Origin: Entoloma clypeatum | Taxonomy: Eukaryota; Basidiomycota; Agaricomycetes; Agaricales; Entolomataceae | Assembly: GCA_963565915.1 (NCBI GenBank) | Contig: OY751486.1 | Coordinates: 3,658,001-3,722,000 of the forward strand | DNA: 64,000 bases | Reading direction: 5' to 3' | Shown here: piece by piece, positions 42,713 through 53,500 of the stretch | Layout: every line of letters starts with the position of its first letter | Numbering within the stretch: position 1 is the first letter of the stretch | Notes under the pieces: model-generated | The model's database searches: none | What the model was told of the DNA's origin: nothing | Seen by the model: only the letters and a program-made list of their open reading frames with translations | Made by a program: the position numbers and the translations under genes

Positions 42713-43112
42713 GGGTTGTATGGGTTGGAAAGGTGTGGGGAGACTTGCAGAGGTTGAGGGGAGGATGGATGCTGATCAGTATGTGTCCATTTTGGAGGAC
42801 AATTTGCTGCCGGGGTTGTATGGGTTGGGAAGGTGTGGGGAGACTTGCAGAGGTTGAGGGGAGGATGGATGCTGATCAGTATGTGTCCATTTTGGAGGAC
42901 AATTTGCTGCCGGGGTTGTATGGGTTGGGAAGGTGTGGGGAGACTTGCAGAGGTTGAGGGGAGGATGGATGCTGATCAGTATGTGTCCATTTTGGAGGAC
43001 AATTTGCTGTCGGGGTTGTATGGGTTGGGAAGGTGTGGGGAGACTTGCAGAGGTTGAGGGGAGGATGGATGCTGATCAGTATGTGTCCATTTTGGAGGAC
43101 AATTTGCTGCCC
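42713..43112 (+). repeat. 4 x 100-bp tandem repeat inside the transposase gene
   Basis: Unit starts GGGTTGTATGGGTTGGRAAGG and ends GACAATTTGCTGC; three nearly identical copies follow the original. Because 100 is not a multiple of 3, each unit moves the frame. Confidence 0.95.
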
Positions 43113-43546
43113 AGCATGGAGGAGAGTCAATGACCCCAAGCACACCTCCAAGAAGGCCAAAAAATGGATGGACAGCAAGAATATTGCTCTGCTGGATTGG
43201 CCTGCACAGTCCCCAGACCTCAATCCTATTGAACACCTCTGGGTTCATATTAAAAGGAAGTTGATGTTGAAACTTTTCCCATCACGTAGATTAGATTAGA
43301 TTAGATTACATCACGTGACCTTTACATATCTTCATTACATACTTGTTTGGTTGGTACAAACAGTAGTACGGTATATAAGACCAGGAAACTGTCAATATCA
43401 ACAAGTTGTCTCTTGACTCTTAACCAGCTCCATCGCTCTCACCAGCCTCAACCGCTCTCACTAGCCTTACCCCCTCCAAACCATGTAAGTGACCATAGCG
43501 GTATCGTAGAGTACTTCCACTGTAGCTATGTTGCTCAGTACACCTG

Positions 43547-43914
43547 TGTTACGGACTAACGACTACGGACGTATACGCTTACTTTTCCACTTTTACTCAT
43601 CGGCCCCCGCTTACACATATCGTATTATACTTTATTTCCTTTAGTATACTTCGCTCCCGCGCTGACTCGCTTTCCGCAGCGGTCTGACTCATTCCGCAGT
43701 CGTCTTACTCAGACGCACTGCCTTCCGCAGTTATCTTACTCAGATACACTGCCTTGCGCAGCACTGACTCATATGCTATCGCCTATAGTCAGTACCTATA
43801 TAAACCCTTTGTACCATAGCTAGATTCCTTAGATTTAGCAATCACATTGCTCTTCGCCTTTCCATCTTCCTGCATACTCTGCCCGAACCTTGGAACGGTT
43901 TGTTACGCATAACA
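43547..43914 (+). repeat. gypsy C2 5' LTR
   Basis: 368 bp, TGTTACGGACTAACG...GTTACGCATAACA. Has a run of degenerate TTCCGCAG/CTTACTCAG repeats in U3. Confidence 0.97.
43797..43841 (+). promoter_or_regulatory. gypsy C2 core promoter and R start
   Basis: TATATAAA at 43,797-43,804, R start AGATTTAGCAA at 43,831-43,841 (34 nt). The R start is fixed by its perfect complementarity to the primer site. Confidence 0.8.
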
Positions 43915-44705
43915 AGTTGCTAAATCTCGTTAGGTTCGCCCAGAGCGAAGAGAGCAACTACCAGACAAGTCAAGACGTCGCGCTTCTTTGAAGACTTCAC
44001 CAGTAACCCATTCAGCACGCCAGAAGCCCGACAGGAGGAGCTAAGTCCTCGAGACAGTATCGATTTTACGCTTATCCAGCAGTACATCGAATCGGAGATC
44101 CGTCGCATCCTACAGCAGGTGCTTGACGAAGAACTAGACAACGACGAGCATCGCCCCCACGGCGAGATAGCAGAGAGCATCCATCTTGCTCGGCAACACC
44201 AGATCGCGCGTTACAACGCCCGACAGAACGAACTCGAAAGCTTTCGCGTTCAAGAAGGACCTCAGACAGGTCGGATCACAGAGATCAGAGAGTTTATCGG
44301 TGTCCAGACAACCGTTATCAGAAGATTGATTAGGACGCTCACATCGAGACGTCCCAGAGCCACATCATCACGTCCTACTCGAAGCAGCAGATCTACGCCC
44401 ACTTCACCATCGAAGAACAACAAACCGAGTACAACCGTTGGGCACGAAACGAGAGACTTGACCCCTTCTCGCGACCAACAGACGCGCAGGAACAGAGATT
44501 CCTTAGAGATCTACAGAGGAAATACCCCGAACGTTTTGCCACCGATTCCGCCGACGAGTCCCCTGACGAATTTACTTTTGACTCCGCGCAGTCAGATACC
44601 GAACAGACGCCTAGAACAGGGACTGATTTTCAACCCCTACCTATATCCCGAACCCCATCTTCATCCCAACAATCCGACACCTCTCCTACTCCGCAGGTTC
44701 TAGAC
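43915..44705 (+). other. long ATG-free leader with protein-like open frames
   Basis: From the predicted start (43,831) to the gag ATG (44,706) there is no ATG in any frame over 875 nt; gypsy C1 shows the same over 874 nt. Two long open frames lie here: one from near 43,960 (FFEDFTSNPFSTPEARQEEL) and another, in frame with gag, from about 44,336 (SQSHIITSYSKQQIYAHFTI... to VLDMAEAP). Either non-AUG initiation or a leader kept free of upstream starts; see findings. Confidence 0.75.
43917..43927 (+). promoter_or_regulatory. gypsy C2 self-priming primer-binding site
   Basis: TTGCTAAATCT, 11/11 complementary to the R start, 2 nt after the LTR. Just downstream GCGAAGAG (43,945-43,952) is complementary to CTCTTCGC (43,850-43,857) in R/U5, giving a second stem like the U5-IR stem of Tf1. 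Confidence 0.8.
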
Positions 44706-45575
44706 ATGGCAGAAGCACCGACAGTACAAACAATGGATACATCCAAGATCATCAAGGATCCTGGAATGTTCAAAGACAGACACACCTTCGACGAGTGGTG
44801 GAAAGCCACCAAATTATACATCAGGTTCCAGAAGGGCCTGTCCGATGATCAGAAGATTCTTGCGGTGTTATCCCGCATGATGGAAGGGTCCGGTAAACAC
44901 TGGGCCAGCAACAAGTTAGACGCTCTTGCCACCGATGGCGAGAACATCACCTGGTTAGGATTCTCAGACGACATCGCTACGCGATTCTCTATTGCCAACA
45001 AGTCGGCAGCGGCCAAGGCGAAACTCGAAGTCCTGAAACAGGAGAAACGCACCATCGACGAATTCTTGGACGAATTCGAAGAGATCTTGAAGCTGTCAAA
45101 CCTTGGCGAAGAAACCGGGAAATACATCCTGGAAAAGAATGTCAACCGCAGAATTTCTGAACAAGTGGCTAGCGATGGCAAGACGTACACTGATTACGCA
45201 AAGGAGATCCGAAACAAGGGACGACAGATGGAGGGACATGCATTAGTCATCCGAGGGGGTGGCGACACACGTACCGGATCGGGTACCACTTATGGTGGTC
45301 AAGGCAAAGCCATGGAGATCGACAAAGCAGGAGTAGCCCGTTGCTACAACTGTCAGCGCTTTGGTCACCTTGCCAAAGACTGCAAAGCCCCGAAGAAGAA
45401 AGATGGTCGTAAGTGTTTCAACTGCGACCAAGAAGGACATATTGCGCGCAACTGCCGCAAGCCGAAGAAGAACTCTGGAAAGATTAGGAAGGTGTCTGAT
45501 GGAGATACCGATGATGACGATGAAACCATCACCATAGAGACCGATGAGAAGGATTTTCCCGAAGGGTCCGATTAA
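44706..45575 (+). CDS. gypsy C2 gag
   Basis: 289 aa from ATG 44,706. Capsid region: [66 protein letters not shown]. Nucleocapsid: two CCHC knuckles, [14 protein letters not shown] and [14 protein letters not shown], then an acidic tail. Forms the virus-like particle and packages RNA. The stop (45,573-45,575) is followed by pol in the -1 frame, with the pol frame open from 45,548. The sequence upstream of the ATG is open in the same frame for a further ~120 codons without any ATG. Confidence 0.95.
   Translation: MAEAPTVQTMDTSKIIKDPGMFKDRHTFDEWWKATKLYIRFQKGLSDDQKILAVLSRMMEGSGKHWASNKLDALATDGENITWLGFSDDIATRFSIANKSAAAKAKLEVLKQEKRTIDEFLDEFEEILKLSNLGEETGKYILEKNVNRRISEQVASDGKTYTDYAKEIRNKGRQMEGHALVIRGGGDTRTGSGTTYGGQGKAMEIDKAGVARCYNCQRFGHLAKDCKAPKKKDGRKCFNCDQEGHIARNCRKPKKNSGKIRKVSDGDTDDDDETITIETDEKDFPEGSD
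45548..45575 (+). promoter_or_regulatory. gag/pol -1 frame overlap window
   Basis: 28 nt between the upstream TGA of the pol frame (45,545-45,547) and the gag TAA. Contains GGATTTTCCCGAAGGG and is unchanged in gypsy C1. A -1 shift in this window would fuse gag to pol. No perfect X-XXY-YYZ heptamer; T-TTT-CCC is the nearest. Confidence 0.5.
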
Positions 45576-45640
45576 ACGACGCTAAGTCGCGACCCTTATC
45601 CATTAAACGAACTCGCTTGCCTGGTGCAGTTACAGACAAT

Positions 45641-48600
45641 ATGACTTATGTTATCCCTGCAAAGCGAGCCGTTGCGTCAACTAAGATTGTCAAGGGAGAT
45701 AAACCTCCGAAACGACGAGAGATCAAGCTGCAAGCTCAGATCAAAACACGACGAGGACCAAAGGCCATTCGACCCGAGGTCGATAGCGGATGTGAACGCA
45801 CATGTATCCATCCCAGAATAGTACGTGAACAGAACCTTCCCACACGTGGAATAAAGCCCATATCAATCCTAAATGCGGATGGATCACCGAACCGACAACA
45901 GAAAGCAGAAAAACTTGCCGAAGTCAAGCTGGACTTGGGAACACACCAGGAAACCATGGAGGCAATGGTATTGGACATTGGGAGAACGGATATGCTTTTG
46001 GGACATGATTGGTTGGTGCACCACAACCCTACAATCAATTGGACGACCGGCGCTGTAACATTCAACCGATGCCCATCAACGTGTCAAACCAAACACTCGG
46101 ATTTCAGGGTTAACCTTAATGGTCGCAAACATCGGGTTCGCATGGTGGAAATACGAGACAAGGACGCACCCAAGAAATCAGATCAGAAATGGAAGCCCGG
46201 AGATCCCATATTGGAAGCAGTTACTCCCACACCACCTCCCACAACCAAACGACCCTCATATGTTGAACGTTTTGCCCATCTTTTTGAAAAAGAAAACTTT
46301 GACAAGATCCCAAAGGAAAGGGAATGGGACCACGGCATCGAACTTACACCGGACGCACCAAAGGAGCTAGGGGGGAACACGTACCCTATGACCCAAAAGG
46401 AGCAAGAAGAACTGGACGAATTCATCGACGAAGGCCTGGCAACCGGAAAGATCCGACCGTCCAAATCACCTTATGCATCACCCTGCTTCTTCATTAACAA
46501 GAAAGACGGTTCCAAACGATTGGTACAGGACTATCGCACGGTCAACAAATTCACGGTTAAGGACAAATTCCCACTCCCACGCATCAACGACCTCTTGGAT
46601 GTATTGAAGGACGCAGTCTACTTCAACAAAATGGACATCATGTGGGGATACAATAATGTGCGGATCAAAAAGGGTGACGAATGGAAAGCCGCCTTCTTGA
46701 CCAGCCGAGGATTGTTTGAACCATTGGTCATGTTTTTCGGTCTCTGCAATTCCCCGGGAACGTTCTCTCGGATGATGGCCAGCCTATTCAGGGATCAAAT
46801 CCGTCGGCGCATCTGTGTGATTTACATGGATGACATAGTGGTTATTGGTAAAACCAAGGAAGAACTCGCCCGAAATACCGAAGAGATCTTGCAGATCCTG
46901 TCGGACAATGACTTGTTCCTAAAGGAGAAGAAGTGTCTTTGGGAAGTAACGAAATGCCCCATATTGGGATATGTCGTGGGTGAAGGACGTGTCGAGATGG
47001 AAACTGAAAAGGTGGACACAATCCGGAACTGGCGAGTACCCACATCAAAAAAGGAAGTCCAGAGGTTCCTGGGATTTGCCAATTTTTATCGACGCTTCAT
47101 TGAAGGATACTCAAACATCGCAAAGCCACTCACGACACTTACGGGAAATACAGCATTCACATGGGGACCAGCGGCGCAAGAAGCATTTGAAGGTCTCATA
47201 CGGGCAATCACGACAGCACCAGTCTTGGCATTGCCCAAACCGGACGGACAGTTCAGGGTTGAAACCGATGCATCGGGTTATGCAATTGGAGCGGTACTCT
47301 CACAGAAACAAGACGACAAGTGGCATCCTATCGCGTTCTTGTCGCGGACCATGTCCGCGGCCGAACAGAATTACGAGATCTATGACAAGGAGCTCTTGGC
47401 GGTCATGGAAGCACTGAAGGACTGGCGACATTATCTACTTGAAGCCAAGGAACGTTTCGAGATCTTAACCGATCACAAAAACCTGGAGTATTTCCGGCGT
47501 CCTCAGGACCTAAACCAACGACAGAGGCGCTGGAAGATGAAGCTACAAGACTATGACTTCGAATTGCGACATGTACCTGGGAAGACAAACGCGAAAGCAG
47601 ACATCCTGTCACGTTTACCCTGGTATGAGACGGAACTCGAGCCGCAGGACAGCGACCAAATGCTCAAGGAGGGGCTATTTTTGAAACGATTGGAATCAGA
47701 AGATGTGATACAAATGGAGATGTTCACGGAGGAACAATTCTTTGAAGGGGGTGAAACATCTGATTCCATCAAAATCGGAAACATCACAACCATCGAAAAC
47801 CCATGGATCGCACGCATCAAGGCCTCGAATCGCATGGAGACAGAAGTAGCCCAGGGTCTGAAGAAGAATCCTCACTGGTACCAGCAGGAAAATGGCATCA
47901 CCTACGCAGGAGAACGAGTCTATGTTCCACCAGATCCACAATTACGCCAAGAACTGATGTTTGAAGCGCACGACGCACCAGTGGCAGGACATCCAGGACA
48001 ATATCGAACACACGAACTCCTCACTCGCACCTACTGGTGGCCCACCATCCTACATGACGTAAAAAAGTATGTGAAAGGTTGTGACACCTGTCAACGTAAC
48101 AAGATCAGCCGCCAAAGAAGACACGCCCCTCTACACCCTAACGCCGCGCCAAGTCAACCATGGGAAGACATAGGGATTGACGTCGTGGGACCGATACCAG
48201 AATCTGATGGGAAGAACGCAATTCTGGTCATCACGGACAGACATTCAAAGATGCTTCATCTCATCCCGACAACCGTGGAACTATCGGCTGAAGGATTAGC
48301 CAAGATCTATCGGGACCAGGTATGGAAGCTTCATGGGATCCCCAAGAAGATCATCAGCGATAGGGGACCACAGTTCGCTGCGAAGTTCATGGAGATACTT
48401 TGCCGCATGTTGGGGATCAAGAGGAACCTGTCCACCGCGTACCACCCACAGACGGATGGACAGGCCGAGCGATCGCATCAGGAAACAGAAGCATTTTTAC
48501 GAAACTTCGTCAACCATCTACAGGATGATTGGGCGGAATGGATCGCAATCGCAGAGTTCCAGTACAATGACAAAGAGCACCAGGCAACAAAGCACACCCC

Positions 48601-49225
48601 CTTCTACCTCAACTACGGTTTACATCCGTGGAAGGGAGAACTCGTGTTAGAGGATACCAATCCGGCTGCCAACGACTTCTTGAAAAAACTCAAACGGGCA
48701 CGAGAAGAAGCCAACGCAGCACTGAAACAGGCACAGGATCAGATGAAGAAGACAGTTGACACACGACGAAGCCCGTCTCGGGATTACCGCATCGGAGACA
48801 AGGTGTGGCTGGAAGGGACTAACATTAGGACTGATCGTCCCTCAAAGAAACTTGACGCCCTCCGACACGGACCGTTCAAAGTCCTAGAGAAGAAAGGAGC
48901 TAGCGCATACCGTCTTGATCTTCCAAAAACCTGGAAAATGATCCACCCTGTGTTCAACGAAACCCTGTTATCGCCATACGAAACCCCGAAGTATGCCATT
49001 CAGAAAAAGAAGCCAGCCCCTGATCCGATCATCGTCGAAGGACGAGAAGAATACCACGTCTCCACGATCCTGGACTCTCGAAAATTCCGCGGAAAGATCC
49101 AGTACCTTGTCCAATGGGAAGGGTATGGCCCAGAAGAGAACACGTGGGAACCTCGGACTAATGTTCAGAACGCTCAAGACTTGATCCGAGATTTTCATCG
49201 GCAAAATCCATCGCGTCCACGATAA
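45641..49225 (+). CDS. gypsy C2 pol: protease, RT, RNase H, integrase, chromodomain
   Basis: About 1,194 codons from the first in-frame ATG (45,641); the frame is open from 45,548, so a gag-pol fusion by frameshift is likely. Protease [15 protein letters not shown] and [10 protein letters not shown] (near residues 50-130). [54 protein letters not shown], catalytic [11 protein letters not shown]. RNase [37 protein letters not shown]. Integrase: [16 protein letters not shown] with [46 protein letters not shown] (D, D, E all present). C-terminal chromodomain: [17 protein letters not shown], which in chromoviruses targets integration to marked chromatin. No stop or altered catalytic residue seen. 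Confidence 0.95.
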   Translation: MTYVIPAKRAVASTKIVKGDKPPKRREIKLQAQIKTRRGPKAIRPEVDSGCERTCIHPRIVREQNLPTRGIKPISILNADGSPNRQQKAEKLAEVKLDLGTHQETMEAMVLDIGRTDMLLGHDWLVHHNPTINWTTGAVTFNRCPSTCQTKHSDFRVNLNGRKHRVRMVEIRDKDAPKKSDQKWKPGDPILEAVTPTPPPTTKRPSYVERFAHLFEKENFDKIPKEREWDHGIELTPDAPKELGGNTYPMTQKEQEELDEFIDEGLATGKIRPSKSPYASPCFFINKKDGSKRLVQDYRTVNKFTVKDKFPLPRINDLLDVLKDAVYFNKMDIMWGYNNVRIKKGDEWKAAFLTSRGLFEPLVMFFGLCNSPGTFSRMMASLFRDQIRRRICVIYMDDIVVIGKTKEELARNTEEILQILSDNDLFLKEKKCLWEVTKCPILGYVVGEGRVEMETEKVDTIRNWRVPTSKKEVQRFLGFANFYRRFIEGYSNIAKPLTTLTGNTAFTWGPAAQEAFEGLIRAITTAPVLALPKPDGQFRVETDASGYAIGAVLSQKQDDKWHPIAFLSRTMSAAEQNYEIYDKELLAVMEALKDWRHYLLEAKERFEILTDHKNLEYFRRPQDLNQRQRRWKMKLQDYDFELRHVPGKTNAKADILSRLPWYETELEPQDSDQMLKEGLFLKRLESEDVIQMEMFTEEQFFEGGETSDSIKIGNITTIENPWIARIKASNRMETEVAQGLKKNPHWYQQENGITYAGERVYVPPDPQLRQELMFEAHDAPVAGHPGQYRTHELLTRTYWWPTILHDVKKYVKGCDTCQRNKISRQRRHAPLHPNAAPSQPWEDIGIDVVGPIPESDGKNAILVITDRHSKMLHLIPTTVELSAEGLAKIYRDQVWKLHGIPKKIISDRGPQFAAKFMEILCRMLGIKRNLSTAYHPQTDGQAERSHQETEAFLRNFVNHLQDDWAEWIAIAEFQYNDKEHQATKHTPFYLNYGLHPWKGELVLEDTNPAANDFLKKLKRAREEANAALKQAQDQMKKTVDTRRSPSRDYRIGDKVWLEGTNIRTDRPSKKLDALRHGPFKVLEKKGASAYRLDLPKTWKMIHPVFNETLLSPYETPKYAIQKKKPAPDPIIVEGREEYHVSTILDSRKFRGKIQYLVQWEGYGPEENTWEPRTNVQNAQDLIRDFHRQNPSRPR

Positions 49226-49342
49226 AAGAACAAACTCTGAAAGCCATTTCCCATATCGACTTCTGTCACATTGAGTTCCCCGCTCCAACTCTTCTCGCCC
49301 AACACGCCGTTCTTCTTATACTTTTCAAACATCATTTCCGCC

Positions 49343-49711
49343 ATGTCCAACATCACCGCCGCCTCCACCGCTACCTCCGATCTCAACCCCACCATCACCA
49401 CCCTCATTGGCGAAGCGCTCTCTATGCGCGATCAAATCCATGCGCTCGAAACCTCCGTTGCCGACATTCTCCACAGGCAGATGCATATCCGCCTCCATAC
49501 CCTATCCGATTTGCCAACCACCCCCACCGCCGAGGAAAAACTTATCCTCAAAACTTATACCAACACCCTTGCCGTCGAGAATCGACGCCTTCGCCTCGCC
49601 ATTCGAGGTTTAGAGTTTGCCACGGCGGTAAACGATGAGCTGGTAAAGGACTGGGGCAACCGAGCTGACCCTACCTGGGCCGATCCGAATGGCAACGACG
49701 GATGGGAATAG
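49343..49711 (+). CDS. gypsy C2 third ORF, 122 aa, unknown function
   Basis: Begins 117 bp after pol (MSNITAASTATSDLNP). Shares blocks EALSMRDQIHALETS, HRQMHIRLHTLSDLP and VENRRLRLAIRGLEF with the C1 homologue; predicted helical with a short coiled coil. The end (DPTWADPNGNDGWE) is Trp- and Asp-rich. No signal peptide or membrane helix. Kept open in both copies, but far more diverged than the adjacent pol. Could assist particle assembly or RNA binding; nothing in the sequence decides this. Confidence 0.8.
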   Translation: MSNITAASTATSDLNPTITTLIGEALSMRDQIHALETSVADILHRQMHIRLHTLSDLPTTPTAEEKLILKTYTNTLAVENRRLRLAIRGLEFATAVNDELVKDWGNRADPTWADPNGNDGWE

Positions 49712-49748
49712 GTAGTCTGTGAGGACACAGACCTTGAGGAGAGGAACA

Positions 49749-50116
49749 TGTTACGGACTAACGACTACGGACGTATACGCTTACTTTTCCACTTTTACTC
49801 ATCGGCCCCCGCTTACACATATCGTATTATACTTTATTTCCTTTAGTATACTTCGCTCCCGCGCTGACTCGCTTTCCGCAGCGGTCTGACTCATTCCGCA
49901 GTCGTCTTACTCAGACGCACTGCCTTCCGCAGTTATCTTACTCAGATACACTGCCTTGCGCAGCACTGACTCATATGCTATCGCCTATAGTCAGTACCTA
50001 TATAAACCCTTTGTACCATAGCTAGATTCCTTAGATTTAGCAATCACATTGCTCTTCGCCTTTCCATCTTCCTGCATACTCTGCCCGAACCTTGGAACGG
50101 TTTGTTACGCATAACA
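49749..50116 (+). repeat. gypsy C2 3' LTR
   Basis: 368 bp, identical on reading to 43,547-43,914. Preceded by purine tract GAGGAGAGGAACA. Confidence 0.97.
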
Positions 50117-50149
50117 ACCTGCGGCTAGCGCCCAGGTGGAACTTCAACA

Positions 50150-50162
50150 GGTTATGGGCCCC
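50150..50162 (+). promoter_or_regulatory. copia primer-binding site (initiator tRNA-Met anticodon region)
   Basis: GGTTATGGGCCCC starts immediately after the LTR. Its first 12 nt are the complement of GGGCCCAUAACC, the anticodon stem-loop of eukaryotic initiator tRNA-Met, the same part used by Drosophila copia as a half-tRNA primer. It is not the 3' end of a tRNA. Confidence 0.8.
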
Positions 50163-50511
50163 GGATAGCAGAGGGACTTGGGAAACGCTGGCAACAGCGA
50201 GTACCTGCCCACTCTACCCTGGCTGGCGAAGAACCGATCGAAAGATCTAGGTTCTGAGTCTTACTTCTTCACATATGAACCTGGGAACGTCATTACGACA
50301 AGTACCTGTCATGAAACGTCCCTAAGGGGATTGACCTAGTACACTCCATGTGGAAACGTTGATCGCACCTCATATGTTTCTGACATATAAAGGGTTTTCC
50401 CGTGACCGCTATTCCTAAAGGGAATATGTCATAAGGAATCATTTAATTGTTTTCTTGAATCATATTCATAACACATCACTGATTGGGAACCCTTTTTTAG
50501 ATTCATCTACA

Positions 50512-53500
50512 ATGTCTACCTCTCGCTCCGCCCTCAACTCCATCGTCGTCTTCGACGGCATTGACTACCAAAGCTGGGCCGAAAGGATGAAGTCCTACCT
50601 CCTCCATCAAGGAGTCTGGCGCCTTGTTTCTGGCGATATCACCTGCCCTGTCATCGCCGACTTCACCACCACGGTCTCCACCCCTGGGGCCACTGCTGCT
50701 GCTCACCCTGTGCTGGTTACCACTGTTGACCAGCCCGGCTTCCGCAAGGAAGAAAAGGCTTGGATCAGGGACGACGACACAGCCCTTGGAGCGATCCGTC
50801 TGAAAGTCTCTGAGGCGATCAGGCGACACATCAAAGACAGCACCTCGGCACTTGGCGCGTGGAAAACGCTAAAGGATGCCTACTCCAAGGTATCCCCGGC
50901 CGTCATCTTCGGCGATTTCAAGGCCGCTGCCACCTACAAACTGTCTGGACGCGACCCAGTGCCTGAAATTGAACGCCTGGGGTCTCTTTTCGCCCGGCTC
51001 GCCGATTCAAGCTTTGTCGTCCCCGACCTGATGCAGGCAATGATCCTGGCCAATGCAATTCCCGACGCCTGGTCGTCACTCTCCACCGCCCTTTTCCAGG
51101 TCTACAACGCCGACGATTTCACCTACAAAGCCGTCGCCGAAAGCATCATCTCTGAATACCGGCGCAAGTATGCGGTCGGGTCTACTCGTGCGTCCAATGA
51201 GCAGGCCCGGAAAATTTCCGGGACAAAGCGAAAGGGGCAGGACCCCAAATGGGAAAGGCAGCAGAAGCCGAGTACCTCGCAGAACGATGCTGACGAGCAG
51301 CCTAACTCGGCCGACCCAAGTACCGCTTCTGAGAAGAAGAAGGGAAAGGGACGTTGGCGCAATCAGAAGAAAAGCGCTAACAATGCGGACAACATGTCCG
51401 ACCATGTGGAAGAAACGGTTGAGTTTGTTGCTCCCGCCATCCACTTCCCTCCTCTTCCGCCGCCATCCTTCACCACCGTCACTGGTCGCGGGAAAACGAC
51501 AAGTACCGCACAGCCCGATTCCGCAAAGATGCAGTCGCTCCTGCAAAGAATGAACCCCCCTCCGTCACAGTACACCGGGCTTCCTTCTGGAAAACCATCC
51601 GTGTGGAAAAAGAACGACCATGTCCGCAAACTCGCGCGCGGCATTGGTGCTCGCCCCTCAGGATCGAATCTTCATATCCTAGACACCATCATTCCTGACA
51701 TTGACGAAAGGCCGGCTAAACAGCGTCGCGTAGCCCCGTCGATAGAAGAATCGCTGAAAATGATGGACATAGACCATCAAAGCGAGCGGATGGGGCCGGA
51801 ACAATTCGAAGATGGGCTGATTGAACTTGACGGTTCGTCACATATTTCTCTCAAACTTGACCAAATGGGAAACGCTAATAATCACGCACAGACGTTTGAA
51901 TACATGTTAGCTAGTACCGATGCAGATAGTATAGATCTCTTTAGTGATGATCTGTACAAAAAATATATCAAACATTCCGCGTCCTGCACACACTGCAAAG
52001 AGAGAGAACGCGCTCAGTGGATCTTAGATTCCGGCGCATCATTACACTTTACCCATGAGTTCAAAGACTTCGCATATTACAGGCCTCTCAAGGCTAAGCG
52101 ATTTGTCCAAACAGCTGCAAAGGGAAAGAAACTGGAAATTCTCGGAGTTGGGGCCGTTCCAGTACGGCATACCCTAAATGGGGAAACTAAAACCCATCTC
52201 CTACGACCGGTATTTTACATTCCGGATATGGACACATGTCTATTGTCCCTAGGCGTCTTCCTTAACCATGGTTACAAAGTTGATGGAATGCGCGGAGAAA
52301 TTAATATCTCTAAAGGGCTGAACAAAATACAGTTTTCGCCTCATTTCATCGGACAAACCATTTACTGGTTAGACACTGAAATACGCTATGACCAAATCCA
52401 CGCGATCTCTAGCGAAATCACTGTTGAAACCTGGCATAAACGTCTTGGCCACCCAAATGACCAGGCGCTTAATAAAATTCCCACTAGTACCAAAGGAGTA
52501 CCCAGGACGTTAGTACGTGAGAAATCACAGGAAAGCTGCACGGGGTGCCTCAAAGGGAAAATGCCGAATCAGTCATACCCCAATTCAATGACGAGGGCTG
52601 TCAAACCCTTCGACCTGATTCATTCAGACCTGAAACAGATATCCACGGCATCGTACCACAAGTACAAATACTTCCTCACGTTTCTGGACGATTTTTCATC
52701 TCATGTCTGGGTCGTCTTGCTTAGGAAAAAGTCTGGTGCCATCACGGCACTAAGACAGTTTCTTGCGATGATCCAGAACCAATTTGCTGCTACTCCTAAG
52801 AAGTGGCGAGTTGATGGAGGTGGAGAATTTGACGAATACAAAGATGTACTTGCCGATCATGGAATTCTGATCGACGTCACGCTCCCATATCAGCACCAGC
52901 AGAATGGTAGAGCAGAAAGGATCAATCGAACACTATGGGAAAAATCTCAGGCATTGCGCTTCGATGCATGCTTACCGCCTATGTGGTGGGAATTCTGTTT
53001 GGAACACGCAGCATTTCTCTATAACAGAACCCCCATGCAGCGTCTTGAATGGAAAACCCCTTACTTCAGGGTGACCAATGAGATCCCCGACATGTCCAGC
53101 ATCAGAGTATTTGGATGTCAAGCATATGTATATATCCCAAAGGAGAAACGTAGGAACTCCCTGGAATCAAGATCCCGATTGATGATTTATCTCGGATCGA
53201 AACCAGGGGTCAAAGGATACCGCTTCATGGATCCTGAGACCAACACGATTTTCATGGGAGGGAAAGCTATCTTTGATGAAAGCAAGTACCCTAGATGCCA
53301 TACCGACCCGTTGCCAGAAAACCACCCAGAAATGGAAAACCCAGAGCCGGCTGATGAGTTTGAGGATCTCATTCCCGGCAGCAATGACGACGATAGTCAC
53401 AACGAAACACCTCATAACCCAGTTCCCATTGAACAGGATCAACCTGAATCAGGCAACGAATTGCCTGCCAGTGAGCCTGATGATGAACCGCGAGTACCCA

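Larger units (their letters stand above)
43547..50116 (+). mobile_element. complete gypsy C2: Ty3/gypsy chromovirus, apparently intact
   Basis: 6,570 bp; 368-bp LTRs identical base for base on reading, target duplication ACCTG (43,542-43,546 and 50,117-50,121). Contains self-priming site, ATG-free leader, gag, pol and a third ORF, none with internal stops. The youngest insertion, inside the LTR of the copia. Confidence 0.97.
43265..50149 (+). repeat. copia 5' LTR, split by gypsy C2
   Basis: 43,265-43,546 plus 50,122-50,149 (310 bp). GTATATAAGACC near 43,370 is a TATA box candidate. Starts with a short GATTA array (ATTAGATTAGATTAGATTA). Confidence 0.95.

Noticed and set aside
44119..44703. 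Separate 194-aa gene before gag
   Set aside because: No ATG exists there; the frame opens only from a CTG/TTG-like codon, and the gag-phase frame overlaps it. Treated as leader.
45551..45563. Canonical -1 slippery heptamer
   Set aside because: T-TTT-CCC does not satisfy the X-XXY-YYZ pattern, so only a candidate window is reported.
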